Below are positions 1-10,675 of a DNA stretch of 64,000 nt, in pieces; the first letter of the stretch is position 1, and each line of letters begins with the position of its first letter. This DNA comes from Daphnia pulex (lineage: Eukaryota; Arthropoda; Branchiopoda; Diplostraca; Daphniidae), in assembly GCF_021134715.1 (NCBI RefSeq), contig NC_060024.1, positions 10,602,001 to 10,666,000 of the forward strand, in the 5' to 3' direction. The notes below the pieces were generated by a model. That model made no database searches and had not been told where the DNA came from. It saw nothing but the letters and a program-made list of their open reading frames with translations. A program made the position numbers and the translations under genes.

Positions 1-453
1 CTCTTGTTATACTAATAATTTACAATCGACGATATACCGTAATTCCCTTTGTCTATTACTGTACAGCACTGTTGAATATGAAATTGGATAAAAAAAAACA
101 AAACAGAAGAATCAAAAGTTCAAAAACAGAGAACTTGTTTTTACGCTTTTCTCTCGAGTGACAGACGACCTGACAACTCAGCATGTTGTGTTGTCTGCAA
201 ACTCCATATCTCTATTTCTAAATTTTGGTTAACAGCTTCACAGCTTTCTCTTCTTTCTTAAACTCTTGTTTGTATCTGAAAATCATGTGATAGTTACGTT
301 CCATTTTGTAACAGAATCAATTTATCATCATAATATTCAAGTAATCAATTCATGTTATTTTAACGTAAATTTTTCTCTAGAGGGATAGTAGGTCGAGTGA
401 CGCATTTACATTTGATCTATTAAGTATACTGAATTATGTTTTTCAGTTTCAGC
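1..453. other. Upstream region of TMUB1-like gene
   Basis: AT-rich sequence with no convincing coding region. The bases just before the TMUB1-like start (TTTTTCAGTTTCAG at 439-452) look like a 3' splice site, so the first exon of that gene is probably non-coding and lies in or before this stretch. No TATA box could be assigned. Confidence 0.4.
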
Positions 454-1481
454 ATGTCGTTGATCGAAGGAATGGGCGATGAAGTGCCCATATTTTTTGT
501 TCTGGCTGCAATCGTCATCGTGGCTTTCATGGTTTTAGCCTGGAAATCAACTGATGTTCCCGAACTGTCCCTTCCATCACCTGTCCTGACATTCACACTA
601 ACCCAAAGAGAAATTCCTGCTGCGTCTGGACTTGTTGTAAACGAAGATAGACCTCGGCTTACACCTGAAGAAAATGTTTTAAATCAAGATATTCCTTCAC
701 CTCCCAATCCAGACTTGATTTCAAGTCATCAAGCCACAACGATGGGCTCTGACACACAGCCTGCAAATGGTGATTCAGAAACTGTGGCTGAAGCTACATC
801 TGAAGCTGTTTCTGAAGACAAAAGTAGCGAACTGAGGGAAAGGCAGACTGATGCTTCCCGCAGTGAAGCTACCATCATCAGTGTGAAATTAAAGTACATG
901 AATGATACACACAGGGTTGTAGAAAGTCTTATAAACTCAACTATTGGTGATTTTAAAAGGTGACTACTAAATCAAACTTCTCAATCACTTCTTGCCATTT
1001 CTCACCATTTCATTGATTATTTTTCAGGACACATTTCAAGAAAGAATTAAATGAAAACAAAGTAGTTAAACTCATCTTCAATGGCCAGGTACTCAGCGAT
1101 GAGTCGTCTTTACTCTCTCAGCTGGGTCTCGACAATAATTCTGTAGTTCACTGTCTTATTCATCAACCTCGTTCATCCGATACTACACCATCATCTCCTC
1201 CCCATACTAGCAACTTGCCACGTCCTATTCACCATCAGCAACAAACAACAGAGGATTCGATTCCTCGACAGCCCGGGCAGCAGAGTGCCGCTGAGGCCGG
1301 TATAGACATTGGCGGTCTACTAGTCCCTCTTTTTGGAGTCATTTTAGGTTTGGTTTGGTATTGCCGGTTCGCCTACGCCTCTTATTTCACCGCTGCAGCG
1401 ACAACTGGTCTTGTTGGACTTTCAGGGCTCTGCATCTTCTCGGTCCTCATTATTTGGTATCCTGAACCCGAAGCACCTTAG
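454..1481 (+). CDS. TMUB1: TMUB1/TMUB2-like transmembrane ubiquitin-like domain protein
   Basis: Two exons, 454-959 and 1028-1481, encode 319 aa. The start at 454 is preferred to the in-frame ATG at 436 because MSLIEGMGDEV matches the conserved N-terminus of TMUB proteins and the six upstream codons overlap a likely 3' splice site. Visible parts: an N-terminal hydrophobic segment (about residues 10-30), a long acidic Ser/Thr/Pro-rich linker, a ubiquitin-like fold (about 142-217, with KLIFNGQVLSDE and a conserved VVHC), and two C-terminal membrane segments (about 262-283 and 291-313). Family knowledge: TMUB1 acts in the endoplasmic reticulum membrane in ERAD and membrane-protein trafficking. 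The gene converges on the WDR76-like gene with 214 bp between stop codons. The intron falls within the ubiquitin-like domain. Confidence 0.88.
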
Positions 1482-1695
1482 ATGACCTGTAGGTTTGACA
1501 ATTTTGTTTTTCCCAAATACAATATGACACGTTGTTTCCATCCAAATGTTAAATTATGATGAAAATTTGTATTTTCCGGAATATAGCATAAAATATGCAG
1601 TGTGCACACCGTTCAACTGCGGGTTTTAAAAGATTTCTGGGGGAAAACTCTAAAAATCATTGCGCAATTTAAACCAATTTAAAAGTCGCGCGAAA

Positions 1696-4203
1696 TTACG
1701 GACGAAAAATGTGAACTTGAGACAAGTTACAAGAAGCAAAAACAGGCAGAGTTGGGTGAAAGGTGGCTAAGGAAGTCATTGAATCCAAGACATCCCCTTC
1801 GAAGGTATGAAGAAGTTCGCAAGAGGGAGCGCCATAAAGTTCAACCTATTGAAATAATGGGTTTTGGTTAGTTCCTTTGTATTTGAAAGAAATTTTTTTC
1901 ATTTTAATTACCCGACTAGGATCTTCACCGCTGCCAACGATAAAAACGTCTTCGCGTTGAGGATGCCAATTGGCTTTGAATGGGGCAAGGAAACGTCCAA
2001 CGTAGTTGTTATGATGAATGGATTTGATGCCTGTTAATGGAGTTTTATCTTATTCTAAAAATTTAACTTTGGTAAAAATTTGATTCAGTTTTACATTCTG
2101 GTTCGGATTCTCCCTTCTGGACATCGTACAATGTTATAGTGTCATCGGCACCCGTAGTCAAGGCGAAGTTTCCAGTAATAGGAGAGAAAGACGCTCCATT
2201 AATTCGTTTTGAAGCCTCTGGAAAACTAACGACCGGCACGGCAACGGCATTTGTCGCCGTGTATCGCATATCAAATATTCCTATTTCTCTATTGTTTTTG
2301 TTTTTTTTAAATAAGTTGTTAATTTCATGATCTGATTTAATGAATTTATAACTTTTACCCGGTGCGACCGCAAGCCATGAACAGATTTTCGTCCTGTGGA
2401 TGCAAGCTAATGGTATAGGTGATATTATCAAAACACTTAATCGTGTTTTCAATTCTACAAGATCCTGTCCGCGTGTCAATCACTACTGCATTTTCTGTAG
2501 ATTGAAAATTAGGGGATTGATTTCTCGTGAACCTATTCATTAATGGACTTACTGTGCGCCACGATAAAAGTGGATCGATTCTTCTGTGCATGATCAGTTA
2601 TCCTACTCGATGATGAATGGAAAATCTAACAGACAGCGGTGGCAAACAATAGGGAAAATGCCCTTATTTTAAATAATTTAAAAATATATGTGTACATTAC
2701 TTTTTCACAGACGTTAGAATGCAAATCCAAACTTCGAAGACAATAATCATCACCGCTAGTTATCAGTCGCATTCGGTTTGAAGCGTCGAAAGTTATGCAG
2801 TTGATTGGCATTGTGTGGACCTTGTTGAAAGCCCGAACACCTTGATACTTGTCATCAAGCTTATCAATATCCCAGAAACCTGTGCAAATTAATGAAATTT
2901 GACAATTTGTTTCACTTGGCAGAAAACGAGCAATGTATGTCATTACCAATGTTTCCGTAACGATCACCGACTGCAACAAGAAGTTTGTAGTTACTTGGAT
3001 GCCAAGCAAGGCATTTTATATCGGTCTGGGATATTTTGGCCACTCCTTTCTCGTGAATGCTGAAGGATTTCATCAATTTCAAAAAATCTTGTTGGTCTAC
3101 AGGTAATTCTTCCAATTCACCTTCTTTTTCTAGCAAAGGAATCATTTCTTTGATGAATTTGCTGTCAACAATAGACTTGTGTTTCAATTTCGCGTCAGCC
3201 AAAGTGACTAGGTCCACACGTTTCCTCCATTCCTCTAATTTTAAAAGGAAAACTTGTATAGCAGATTACTTAGGTAATTTTCTGTTGTTGTCATAATTAC
3301 TTATTATGTAATTTCTTTGACTAGGAATTTCTGTGGCTTCATCAACTTCCGTTTTCCTCCTATAGACAGGTCTTTCATATTCATTGCTGTTATCTGAAGA
3401 TCCCTCTGAGCTTTCCTCTGAGCTTTCCTCTGAAGGTCCCCCTAAAAGTTCATTATAATTTTGAATGGGTAATGGAGTTTTCCTTGCCCTCAAAGATCTA
3501 CTAATCGAGGTCAGGTCTCTGCTTTTAAAAAATAGTGCGTGTAAATATTTTCGAAATTTCTCATGCTGAAATTAATAAGAAAAGTGTTCTCAATAACATA
3601 CCTTTTATTCATATCTTTTTGCTTGTATAAACGTTTAACAGCTCTGAACTCCTGCTCCTGCTCATTTACATCGTTGTACCATCTCCTCTTCTTCTTCTTA
3701 GTTACTTCAACATTATTGAATTTTTTCTTCGGTACTACTTTCATAAAACCCTTTTTTGCACCTCCAATAAATTGTTGGAACATTTTCTCATTTTCTTCTA
3801 TGTTTCTTTGAATTTGCTTTTCATATTCTGACATTTCAGAATTGGCTTTTGCATTCGTTTTTCTTTCACTTGTTTTGTTTTGTTTGACAGGTGTTTCATT
3901 TTCTTCCGCAGACTCCTCTGAAGATTCAGATTCATTTTCCTCAGCTAACTCCTCTGCTGAACATTCAGATTCATTTTTCTCAACAGACTCCTCTGAAGAT
4001 TCAGATTGATCTTCAACCGCTTTTCTGACTGGTAATAACCTTCTGAGAGTTTCTTGATCAAGTCTTTCAACACGGACGTATGGCTGAAGAAGTGTGAGGT
4101 GTTTTCCAATTAATGGCTTCTTTTTAGGAGAGGAATCCACTGACGAATTTGGGGCAGAGTTAACCAATGACATATCTGCAAATGTTGAGCTTCTTTTCTG
4201 CAT
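1696..4203 (-). CDS. WDR76: WDR76/CMR1-like WD40 protein, tandem copy A
   Basis: Nine exons, 4203-3602, 3518-3301, 3234-2947, 2879-2701, 2625-2553, 2494-2359, 2288-2095, 2030-1912 and 1845-1696, give 652 aa with all phases closing. The first 270 residues are basic and Ser/Glu-rich, with a conserved YEKQIQRNIEENEKMF segment and SLRARKTP. The C-terminal half is a WD40 propeller (LLVAVGDRYGNIGFWD, TLYDVQKG, WHPQREDVFIVGS). WDR76/CMR1 proteins bind chromatin and act in DNA-damage responses, and WDR76 is a CUL4-DDB1 substrate receptor. The copy differs from its neighbour by expanded acidic SEES/AEEN repeats. It also has a weakened last blade, reading ASCNLSQVHIF where copy B keeps AGGNSSGRVHIF. 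The start at 4203 aligns with copy B; an in-frame ATG lies 10 codons upstream. The exon 2/3 junction (donor at 3300) is the least certain. Confidence 0.82.
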
Positions 4204-4982
4204 GATGCCAAGAGAAGCAAAATATCTGTGCAATTTTGTTTGTAGCCCTATTACATGGGATCAACCAAGTGAGTTACAGAAAAAATTGGCATAAACTATC
4301 GTCTTATAGAAGGTGAATTGATAAAAAATGTATTGCCTACCAAAGATGTACGTAGGTAAGAGAATTCCTTAGAACAACAAGGCACAAGCACAAGATAAAG
4401 AATATTGCCGCCAAATAAAAATTTATACCAAGTTAGCAACACTTAGAAGTTAGAACTTGAGCAGACGATTTTCATAGTTTATCCGTTGGGAAGCGGTAAA
4501 TGCGGCGGAAAAGTCACTAAATTGCGGAAACTCGGCGCTTGAAAAAGAAAAACACGCAAGCCGACTCCCATCGATCGGAGATAAAAATTAAAAAGGTAAG
4601 ACACTTTTTAAAAATAGAGAGAATTGAGAAAACTTAGAGTAAATATGAGAGCTAAAACTATGAACAGAGATTATGTGTGGGTTCGACTATTTAAGTTTGA
4701 CCGCTTTATATGCCAGCCACCAGTAAAAATTCAAAATTTGTTCTATCAGTCTCACAATCAAACTTGTTTTTTAAAAAGTGTATTGTATTGGGAGGAGCAA
4801 AGAAGCAGGCACATACATCTATCAATTCAGAGGTAGAATTTGAGTTATCTACTCAGACGAAGCCTTCAAATTACCAACGAAAACTGCTTCCACACAAATA
4901 TATTGTGGTTTTAATTGTGATGCCACTTAAAACTTTTCAAACCAAAATCGTCGAAAAGTCGTGAAATATTTGGAAGGTAAAA
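4204..4982. other. Intergenic DNA between the two WDR76-like copies
   Basis: Holds the upstream region of copy A and the 3' flank of copy B. The part at about 4430-4610 resembles the sequence upstream of copy B (GAGCAGACGA, a CTTGAAAAAG block, CGCAAGCC), so the duplication included roughly 200-300 bp of promoter. An 84-codon open frame on + (4710-4964) has no recognised similarity and is not called. Confidence 0.5.
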
Positions 4983-7232
4983 CTAAGCACGGAAAATGTG
5001 GACTCGGCCGCTTGAGTTGCCGCCAGCAAAAATAGGTACTGTCGGGTGAAAAGCGTTTATTGAAGTCACCGATGCCAGGAAATCCCCGTTGAAGTTATGG
5101 AGGAGTGTGCCGGAGGGAGCGCCATACAGTTCCACCTATTTAAAGAGTCAGTTCTATTTATTTTGTTTTCTTATTTAAAAAGAAAGTTGTTTTTCGATTT
5201 TATTACTCGTCTAGGCTGTTCCATGCTTCCAACGATAAAAACGTCATCCCGTTGTGGATGCCAAACAGCTTTGAATGGGGTGAGCCAACGTCCAGTGAAG
5301 TTGTTATGATATATGGACTTGATGCCTGTTAATAGATTTTGTTTTTCTTTCATTCCCATAAATTTCGATTAGGTAATATTTTATTTTATTTACACTCTGG
5401 TTCGGATTTGCCCTTCTGGACATCATACAACTTCAAGGTGTCGTCGGTACATGTAGTCAGGGCGTACTGTCCGCTGATAGGAGAGAAAAACGCTCCATGA
5501 ACTCCTTTTGGAGCTTTCGGGAAACTAACGACTGGCACGGCGAGGTCATTATTGTTTGTAGACGTGTATCGCACATCAAATATTCCTATTTCTCTGAAAT
5601 CAAAAGAAAAATTTTAATAAGACAATTAATTTAATTAATTTTTTTTTTTTTTTTACCCGTAGCGATTGCACGTCATGAAGAGATTTTCATCCTGTGGGTG
5701 TAAACTAACTGTTCTGGCGCTCATTTCAAAACATTGGATCAAGTTTGCAACGCTACCAGGTTTTGTCCGGCAGTCAACTACCGCTACATCTCCGTTGGCT
5801 ACATATAGCATCACAATTCGGGTAAAAATTTGTTTATACAGTTTTTTAAACTTATTACTTACACTGTGAAATGATTAGGGTAGATGGGTCTTTCTGAGCG
5901 TGATAGGCTGTCCACGTTTTATTCGTTCTTTTGATCGAGTAAACCTTATGATCCAAGACAAGTTGACAGGAGATTAACGCCTTCATAATTTCACAAATTT
6001 CTGATTCATGTTCCTATTTCAAGTATATTACCTCATCAAACACGTTGGAATGCAAATCTAAGCATCGGACATAACCATCGTAGCTAGTGGTTAGCAATCT
6101 TGTTGAGTTAAACTTATCGAAAGTTATGCAGTTGATTGGTTGGTTGTGAACCTTAAACGCCCGAACGCCTTGATGTTTGTCGTCAAGCTTATCAATATCC
6201 CAGAAACCTGTGCAAATTAATGAGATTTGACAATTTGTTTCACTTGGCAGAAAACAAGCAATGTATGTCATTACCAATGTTCCCATCACGATCACCGACG
6301 GCAACAAGGAGCTTGCAGTTACTCGGATGCCAAACAAGGGAATAAATTCGAGACTTGGACACCTTGGCTACTCCTTCCTCGTTAATGCTGAAGGATTTCA
6401 TCAATTTCAAGAAATCTTGTTGATCTGCAGGTAATTTTTCTAATTCACCCTCTTTTTCCAACAAAGGAATCATTTCTTCTATAAATTTGCTGTCATCAAT
6501 TGACTCTTGGTCCAAGTAGGCATCAGCTAATGTAAAGGTACCTAAAATTAAAGATTTTTAGGCTTAGCTTATAACAAAAAAACTTTACTGCATTTACCTG
6601 ATTTATTAACTTTGGGATTACTAGGCCATTGCTTGATTTCATCGTTATCTTTCATAATGACAAATTCTTCTTTAGGTGGCTTTCTGCTTCGTAAAGACAT
6701 TCTCAAGGGAGGGACTTCAATGCTATGCAAAATATGTTTGTAAATCTTTTCTGCAATCAATTCAAGTTATTACATACCTTTCATCCATTTTCCTTTTTAG
6801 TCCACGTTGAGTGGCTTTGTTTACCTTCTCCCTAATTACTTCACTCTCAAAATCCTTTTTGGCGTCCCCAACAAGTTCTTGGAACATTTTCCTTCTTTCT
6901 TCAATGTTTCGTTGAATTTCCTTTTCATATTCTGACATTTCAGAATTGGCTTTTGTAATCACATTTTCTGTCTTTTTTTCACTTTTTTTGACAGGTGTTT
7001 CATTTTCCTCATTAGATCCCTCAGAGGATTCACGTTCATCTTTGATCACTTTTTTGGTTGGTGATGTTTTTTGGGGAGTTTCCAGATTCAATTTTTCAAT
7101 AGAAACATATGGATCAAGAACTGTGAAGTAGTTTTTAATTGTTGTCTTCGTTTTAGGAGAAGAATCTACATTTCTTGGTGGAGGAGACTGGACTGATAAT
7201 TTTTCTGACACTCTTGCACTCCTTCTTGCCAT
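4983..7232 (-). CDS. WDR76: WDR76/CMR1-like WD40 protein, tandem copy B
   Basis: Nine exons, 7232-6778, 6722-6598, 6541-6275, 6207-6032, 5944-5863, 5798-5657, 5593-5394, 5325-5207 and 5135-4983, encode 572 aa. All splice phases close and match copy A exon for exon. The N-terminal part is basic and low-complexity, with the conserved YEKEIQRNIEERRKMF helix and SLRSRKPP. It is followed by the acidic LLEKEGELEKLPADQQDFLK segment and a WD40 propeller ending in FAGGNSSGRVHIF, the family's last blade. This copy is nearer the vertebrate WDR76 pattern (GRW, VGSMEQPRRVELY) and is probably the less altered one. Expected role: nuclear, chromatin-associated, linked to DNA damage or ubiquitin ligase targeting. 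The two genes share orientation and intron positions, so they arose by tandem duplication. Confidence 0.84.
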
Positions 7233-7720
7233 TTCTAAGCAAAAAAAAAATACGTATTATTTAGAGGTCATCTACAAGGCAATTTAGTAACGAATAACTC
7301 ACTAGTATCGATGATTATAATAGATTGAATGTTTAAAAAATTAGTCCCGTACAATGGAACACCATAATTTTACGAAGCACGATAGGTGATTGTATTTTAC
7401 ACGTTGCAGAAATCTTCCAATTCTAGTTCCAGAAACACGCTCTAGAAATTTGCCGCCAAATCCAAGGTACATACAAAAAGCTTTTAAGCAGACGACTTTT
7501 TTCAGTTCAAATGCCGCGGGATTCAAACTTGGCACTCGAAAAAACCCGCAAGCCTCTACGGAAAATTTTCATCATCGGGATATAAATGGTAATCGCTCCA
7601 GGAAACATAATTTTATTCGAATTCTTTTTTTTTCTGCTGATTAAATGTATTTCAAATGAAATTCACCCAGGGTTAAAGCTACAAACACCCACGACCAAAA
7701 GTCCAAAATAGCATAGAACC
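7233..7720. other. Upstream region of WDR76-like copy B
   Basis: No supported gene. The stretch at about 7480-7590 is similar to the region upstream of copy A (AGCAGACGACTTTTTTC, CACTCGAAAAAACCCGCAAGCC) and marks the edge of the duplicated block. It may hold the promoter of copy B and possibly a divergent transcription start. The open frames here are short and do not match between the two copies. Confidence 0.45.
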
Positions 7721-8094
7721 TCAAGCAGAGAACTCGAGTGGATATATGGCAGCAAAGGACCAGCAGCTTCCACACTGTAAAAATATCATAAAGAGTAAGG
7801 TAAATATAGTTAAAAACGCAACAACTTTTCTGGATAACTGTAGAAAAACGAAGAATTACCGCTGCTTGGTTTCGAATTGGTGCCATACATTTATGCTTGC
7901 GATAATCCAACTAAATCCCCAACATTTTTTAAATAATTATTTAGAAACTCGTAATATTCTTCTCAGTTTTTAAAATCAAAATCAATATTTAAAATACGTA
8001 CAGTAGCAGGGAGAGCTTGGCGATTTTCACGGCTAATTGTAGTCATTAGAGTACTTCCTTTTTCGTTGGCTGGTTTCTTCTTTCTTGGCTCCAT
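7721..8094 (-). pseudogene. Truncated papain-like cysteine protease (cathepsin L type) fragment
   Basis: Three exons with good splice sites, 8094-8002, 7910-7860 and 7774-7721, splice in phase to 65 codons and a stop. Residues after the first exon read LDYRKHKCMAPIRNQAA then CGSCWSFAA, which is the start of a papain-family mature domain with the catalytic cysteine (CGSCW) and the upstream oxyanion glutamine (NQ). The frame stops 17 codons after the last junction, so the histidine and asparagine of the triad are missing. The N-terminus is lysine-rich (MEPRKKKPANEKG) with no signal peptide and no recognisable ERFNIN propeptide. It is most likely a broken gene copy or a 3'-truncated duplicate. 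A short expressed product cannot be excluded because the splice sites are intact. Confidence 0.6.
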
Positions 8095-9340
8095 CAGTGC
8101 GGCGATTTTAAAGTCGAACTAAATTTGAATTATTATTATTATTATCCTTTCATTCATGTAGTATGTAGTTACAGATTTGCTGTAAATTCAATTGGCACAT
8201 TTGAATTACCCGAAGGGTTACTGGTCAAAGTTTCGTTTACAGTATGGTTTACATGGGCACCCTCAGTTCTCGTAACACAACATAGATGGCTGCACTAGTT
8301 TTTGGCAATTATTGATTGTAATCAACAATTTAATTGCATTTCAATGGCAGCAATCGGTAGCTTACAATTTTTTACATCTATTCTGAAAATTTGGCTGCAA
8401 TCAATTCAGGCGTTTGATCAAACGGAGTTCTTGTTACTTTTTGACAGAATTTCAATAGCTGTTAGAGCAGACGATAATACAGAGACATGTGACAGGATGA
8501 CAGCATCGTCTCTATTGAATATGACCAGCATGACCCAGGATCGAAGAAAAAGCGTAGAGTACCGCCGTTGATTGTTGGACCATCTCTAGCCTGTCTTATT
8601 TTTCTTTTCAAAATTATCATCCTGTTGGAGTAATATTGTAGGCTTATGATAGAATAGAAGTCACTGTATGTTATTACCTAACCGCACCTAACGCTATCAA
8701 TCTCCAGTAAAAGAAGTGCTGATAGGTAGTTACTTACATTTAATTTTAACAACATCCGGTGTGACGTGGGGTGGCGGGGCGAAGCCTCCGCCGCACCAAA
8801 GTCACGCCTTACCCTTACGCCGCGCCATATCATATTAGGTTTTTGGGAATTGAATTTGTATTAAATGTTTGGATAGAAACATGCGGAAATATGCTTTTCA
8901 TCTCTTTCTCGATTTCTGCATATTACATTCTTCCGGAAACTAAGGGCATAACATTTTTGTTTTAAATATTATTAATTAATCTTAATAATAGGCCTACCTT
9001 TATAACAGAATATTATTTTTATTCTATAACTATTCTATAGCTCTGCCTTTATAAAACTATACCAATACAGCAATTCTACTATTCCAACTAGTATACCCTT
9101 AACATCCCCTTCGGGTACCTTGCGGCGTACGTACGCTGCCTACAGTGGTATCTATTACCATATCAGAGAAAACGTTGTGATCTTGTTTGAATTTATTATT
9201 ACGGTCCTGGTGTAACATAGATGGAGCGTCGGTCGTTCAGACGATTGCCAGTTTTATTGTTTTGATTTTTCGAAATCGACTAATCGAGATCTGTGCCGGG
9301 CTGCCGGCCTTGAATCAGTGTCGGATCGGTTACATTTTAC
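8095..9340. other. Intergenic region, no supported gene
   Basis: AT-rich except for a GC-rich patch at about 8757-8830 that can fold back on itself (GTGACGTGGGGTGGCGG against CCGCCGCACCAAAGTCAC). That patch may be a small repeat element. A TCAGACG initiator-like site near 9235 may belong to the putative small gene that follows. Nothing else is supported. Confidence 0.35.
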
Positions 9341-10008
9341 ATGGCAGACACACGTAATTTACATAATCATCGTCATCACCTTCAATGTCAAATGAGTGTC
9401 TGATGGTTGGTTTCAGAACAGTCCGTTAATTTTAAATACTCTAACTGTTGACTTTTGTAAACAGTGGATGGCGTTTGTACGGTTTCCATGAGGTTCCAGC
9501 ATGTTAGAACCACTCCTACACATCATGACACAAGTGGTTTCCATAACACCCAAGTTCTCTTTTGTCATATTGCATCCAGAACATTGCTTGGTCGGTTGAT
9601 GGAAATGAGTAAAGACAAGGAAATATCATCAGCATCTTTTTGTAGAGTTGGTAGAGTGGAAGACTGGATTGAAGGACGAAGGTATGTAACATTAATTGCT
9701 GTAAGTTGTAACATATTGTTGAAAAGTTTATTTGTGGATTCTCAGTAGGGTTAAATTTTGGGCATTGCTATGTAACATTTAGCAAACTGATGTGAATGTA
9801 ATCTAAAACAAATTTAAAGGGTAAACAAACACTTTGACGATAAGAATAATTTACACATAGGATCATAATTGATTTTGGAATTACAGAATTTAATCAAATG
9901 CTGCTGAATAACTGCATTCATTAATATTTGTGATAAAGGTTGGTACACATTCTTATCAAGTCAAAAGTAAAGAATGAATTAAAAAGTTCTGATGTGTTCC
10001 AAGTATAA
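9341..10008 (+). CDS. Putative small three-exon gene of unknown function
   Basis: Exons 9341-9353, 9465-9681 and 9939-10008 join in phase to 99 codons (MADTLDGVCTVSMRFQHV at the start). The first exon carries ATG GCA GAC ACA C followed by GTAATT. The second is bounded by TTTTGTAAACAG and GTATGT and is open throughout. The third follows GTGATAAAG, a weak acceptor, and runs to TAA. I do not recognise the protein. It has several Cys and His residues (VLFCHIASRT, ASFCRVGR) and no membrane segment or signal peptide. The splice sites of exon 2 are good, so a real transcript is likely, but it could be non-coding. The third exon is the weakest part. Confidence 0.35.
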
Positions 10009-10675
10009 ATTATCCGTAACAAGGAAAACGGTGCGGTATGAAAACAGGAAGTAGAATTCTACTATTTGCGTTCCAGACTTCACGAGGAAATTTCCGTCTT
10101 AGAGTACAAGCCAACAACAAGTCGGATTCGGTCGGATTTTACCTGTTTTCTTTGTCACTGTTTGGTTTTCCTTTCCCGTTTTGTTTTCGTGAATGCGACT
10201 TGTAGCCCTCTATAGCAGGTAGAAAACTTACACTCGCGACGCTAGTTGAGTTTGTTCACTAGCCGCGTTAGAGTTTCTCTTCTACTCTGTGTACACTTTT
10301 TATATGATTTTCATAAATAACCGACGTTCATTTTAAATTACTTTGAAGCAGGTAATTATCTCATTTCTACTTAGGATTGATTTCTTATTTTGGTGAGATA
10401 ATTTCAGAATTGTCATTAAAAGTTTTAAACTTGTTTTTTCTAAACCTTAAAAGAAATTTATCTCATATAAATTGTAGCCTATAGATAAGAGCGTTGAATG
10501 TTGAAGCAACAACCTTAGAATATTTCTTGTCTAAAATTAATTGTAATATTAAATGATTTTATTATCTGGACAAAATTTTATCGACTATTTGTTTTTCTGC
10601 AGCACTTAAAACAACACATCCGCTTCACGCAGCATTACAGGGCTGTTTTCAGACTTTAATATTCAGCATTAAAAA
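10009..10675 (+). promoter_or_regulatory. Annexin upstream region with probable 5' UTR intron
   Basis: Sequence just upstream of the annexin start. TTTGAAGCAG followed by GTAATTATC (donor after 10351) and TTTTTCTGCAG (acceptor ending at 10602) fit a 5' untranslated intron of about 250 bp. The transcript would then start somewhere around 10200-10300. No TATA box is obvious. The next intron begins only 9 bases into the coding sequence. Confidence 0.45.

Noticed and set aside
4710-4964. 84-codon + frame between the WDR76-like copies
   Set aside because: No recognisable family, no splice or promoter support, and not matched by an equivalent frame upstream of the other copy.
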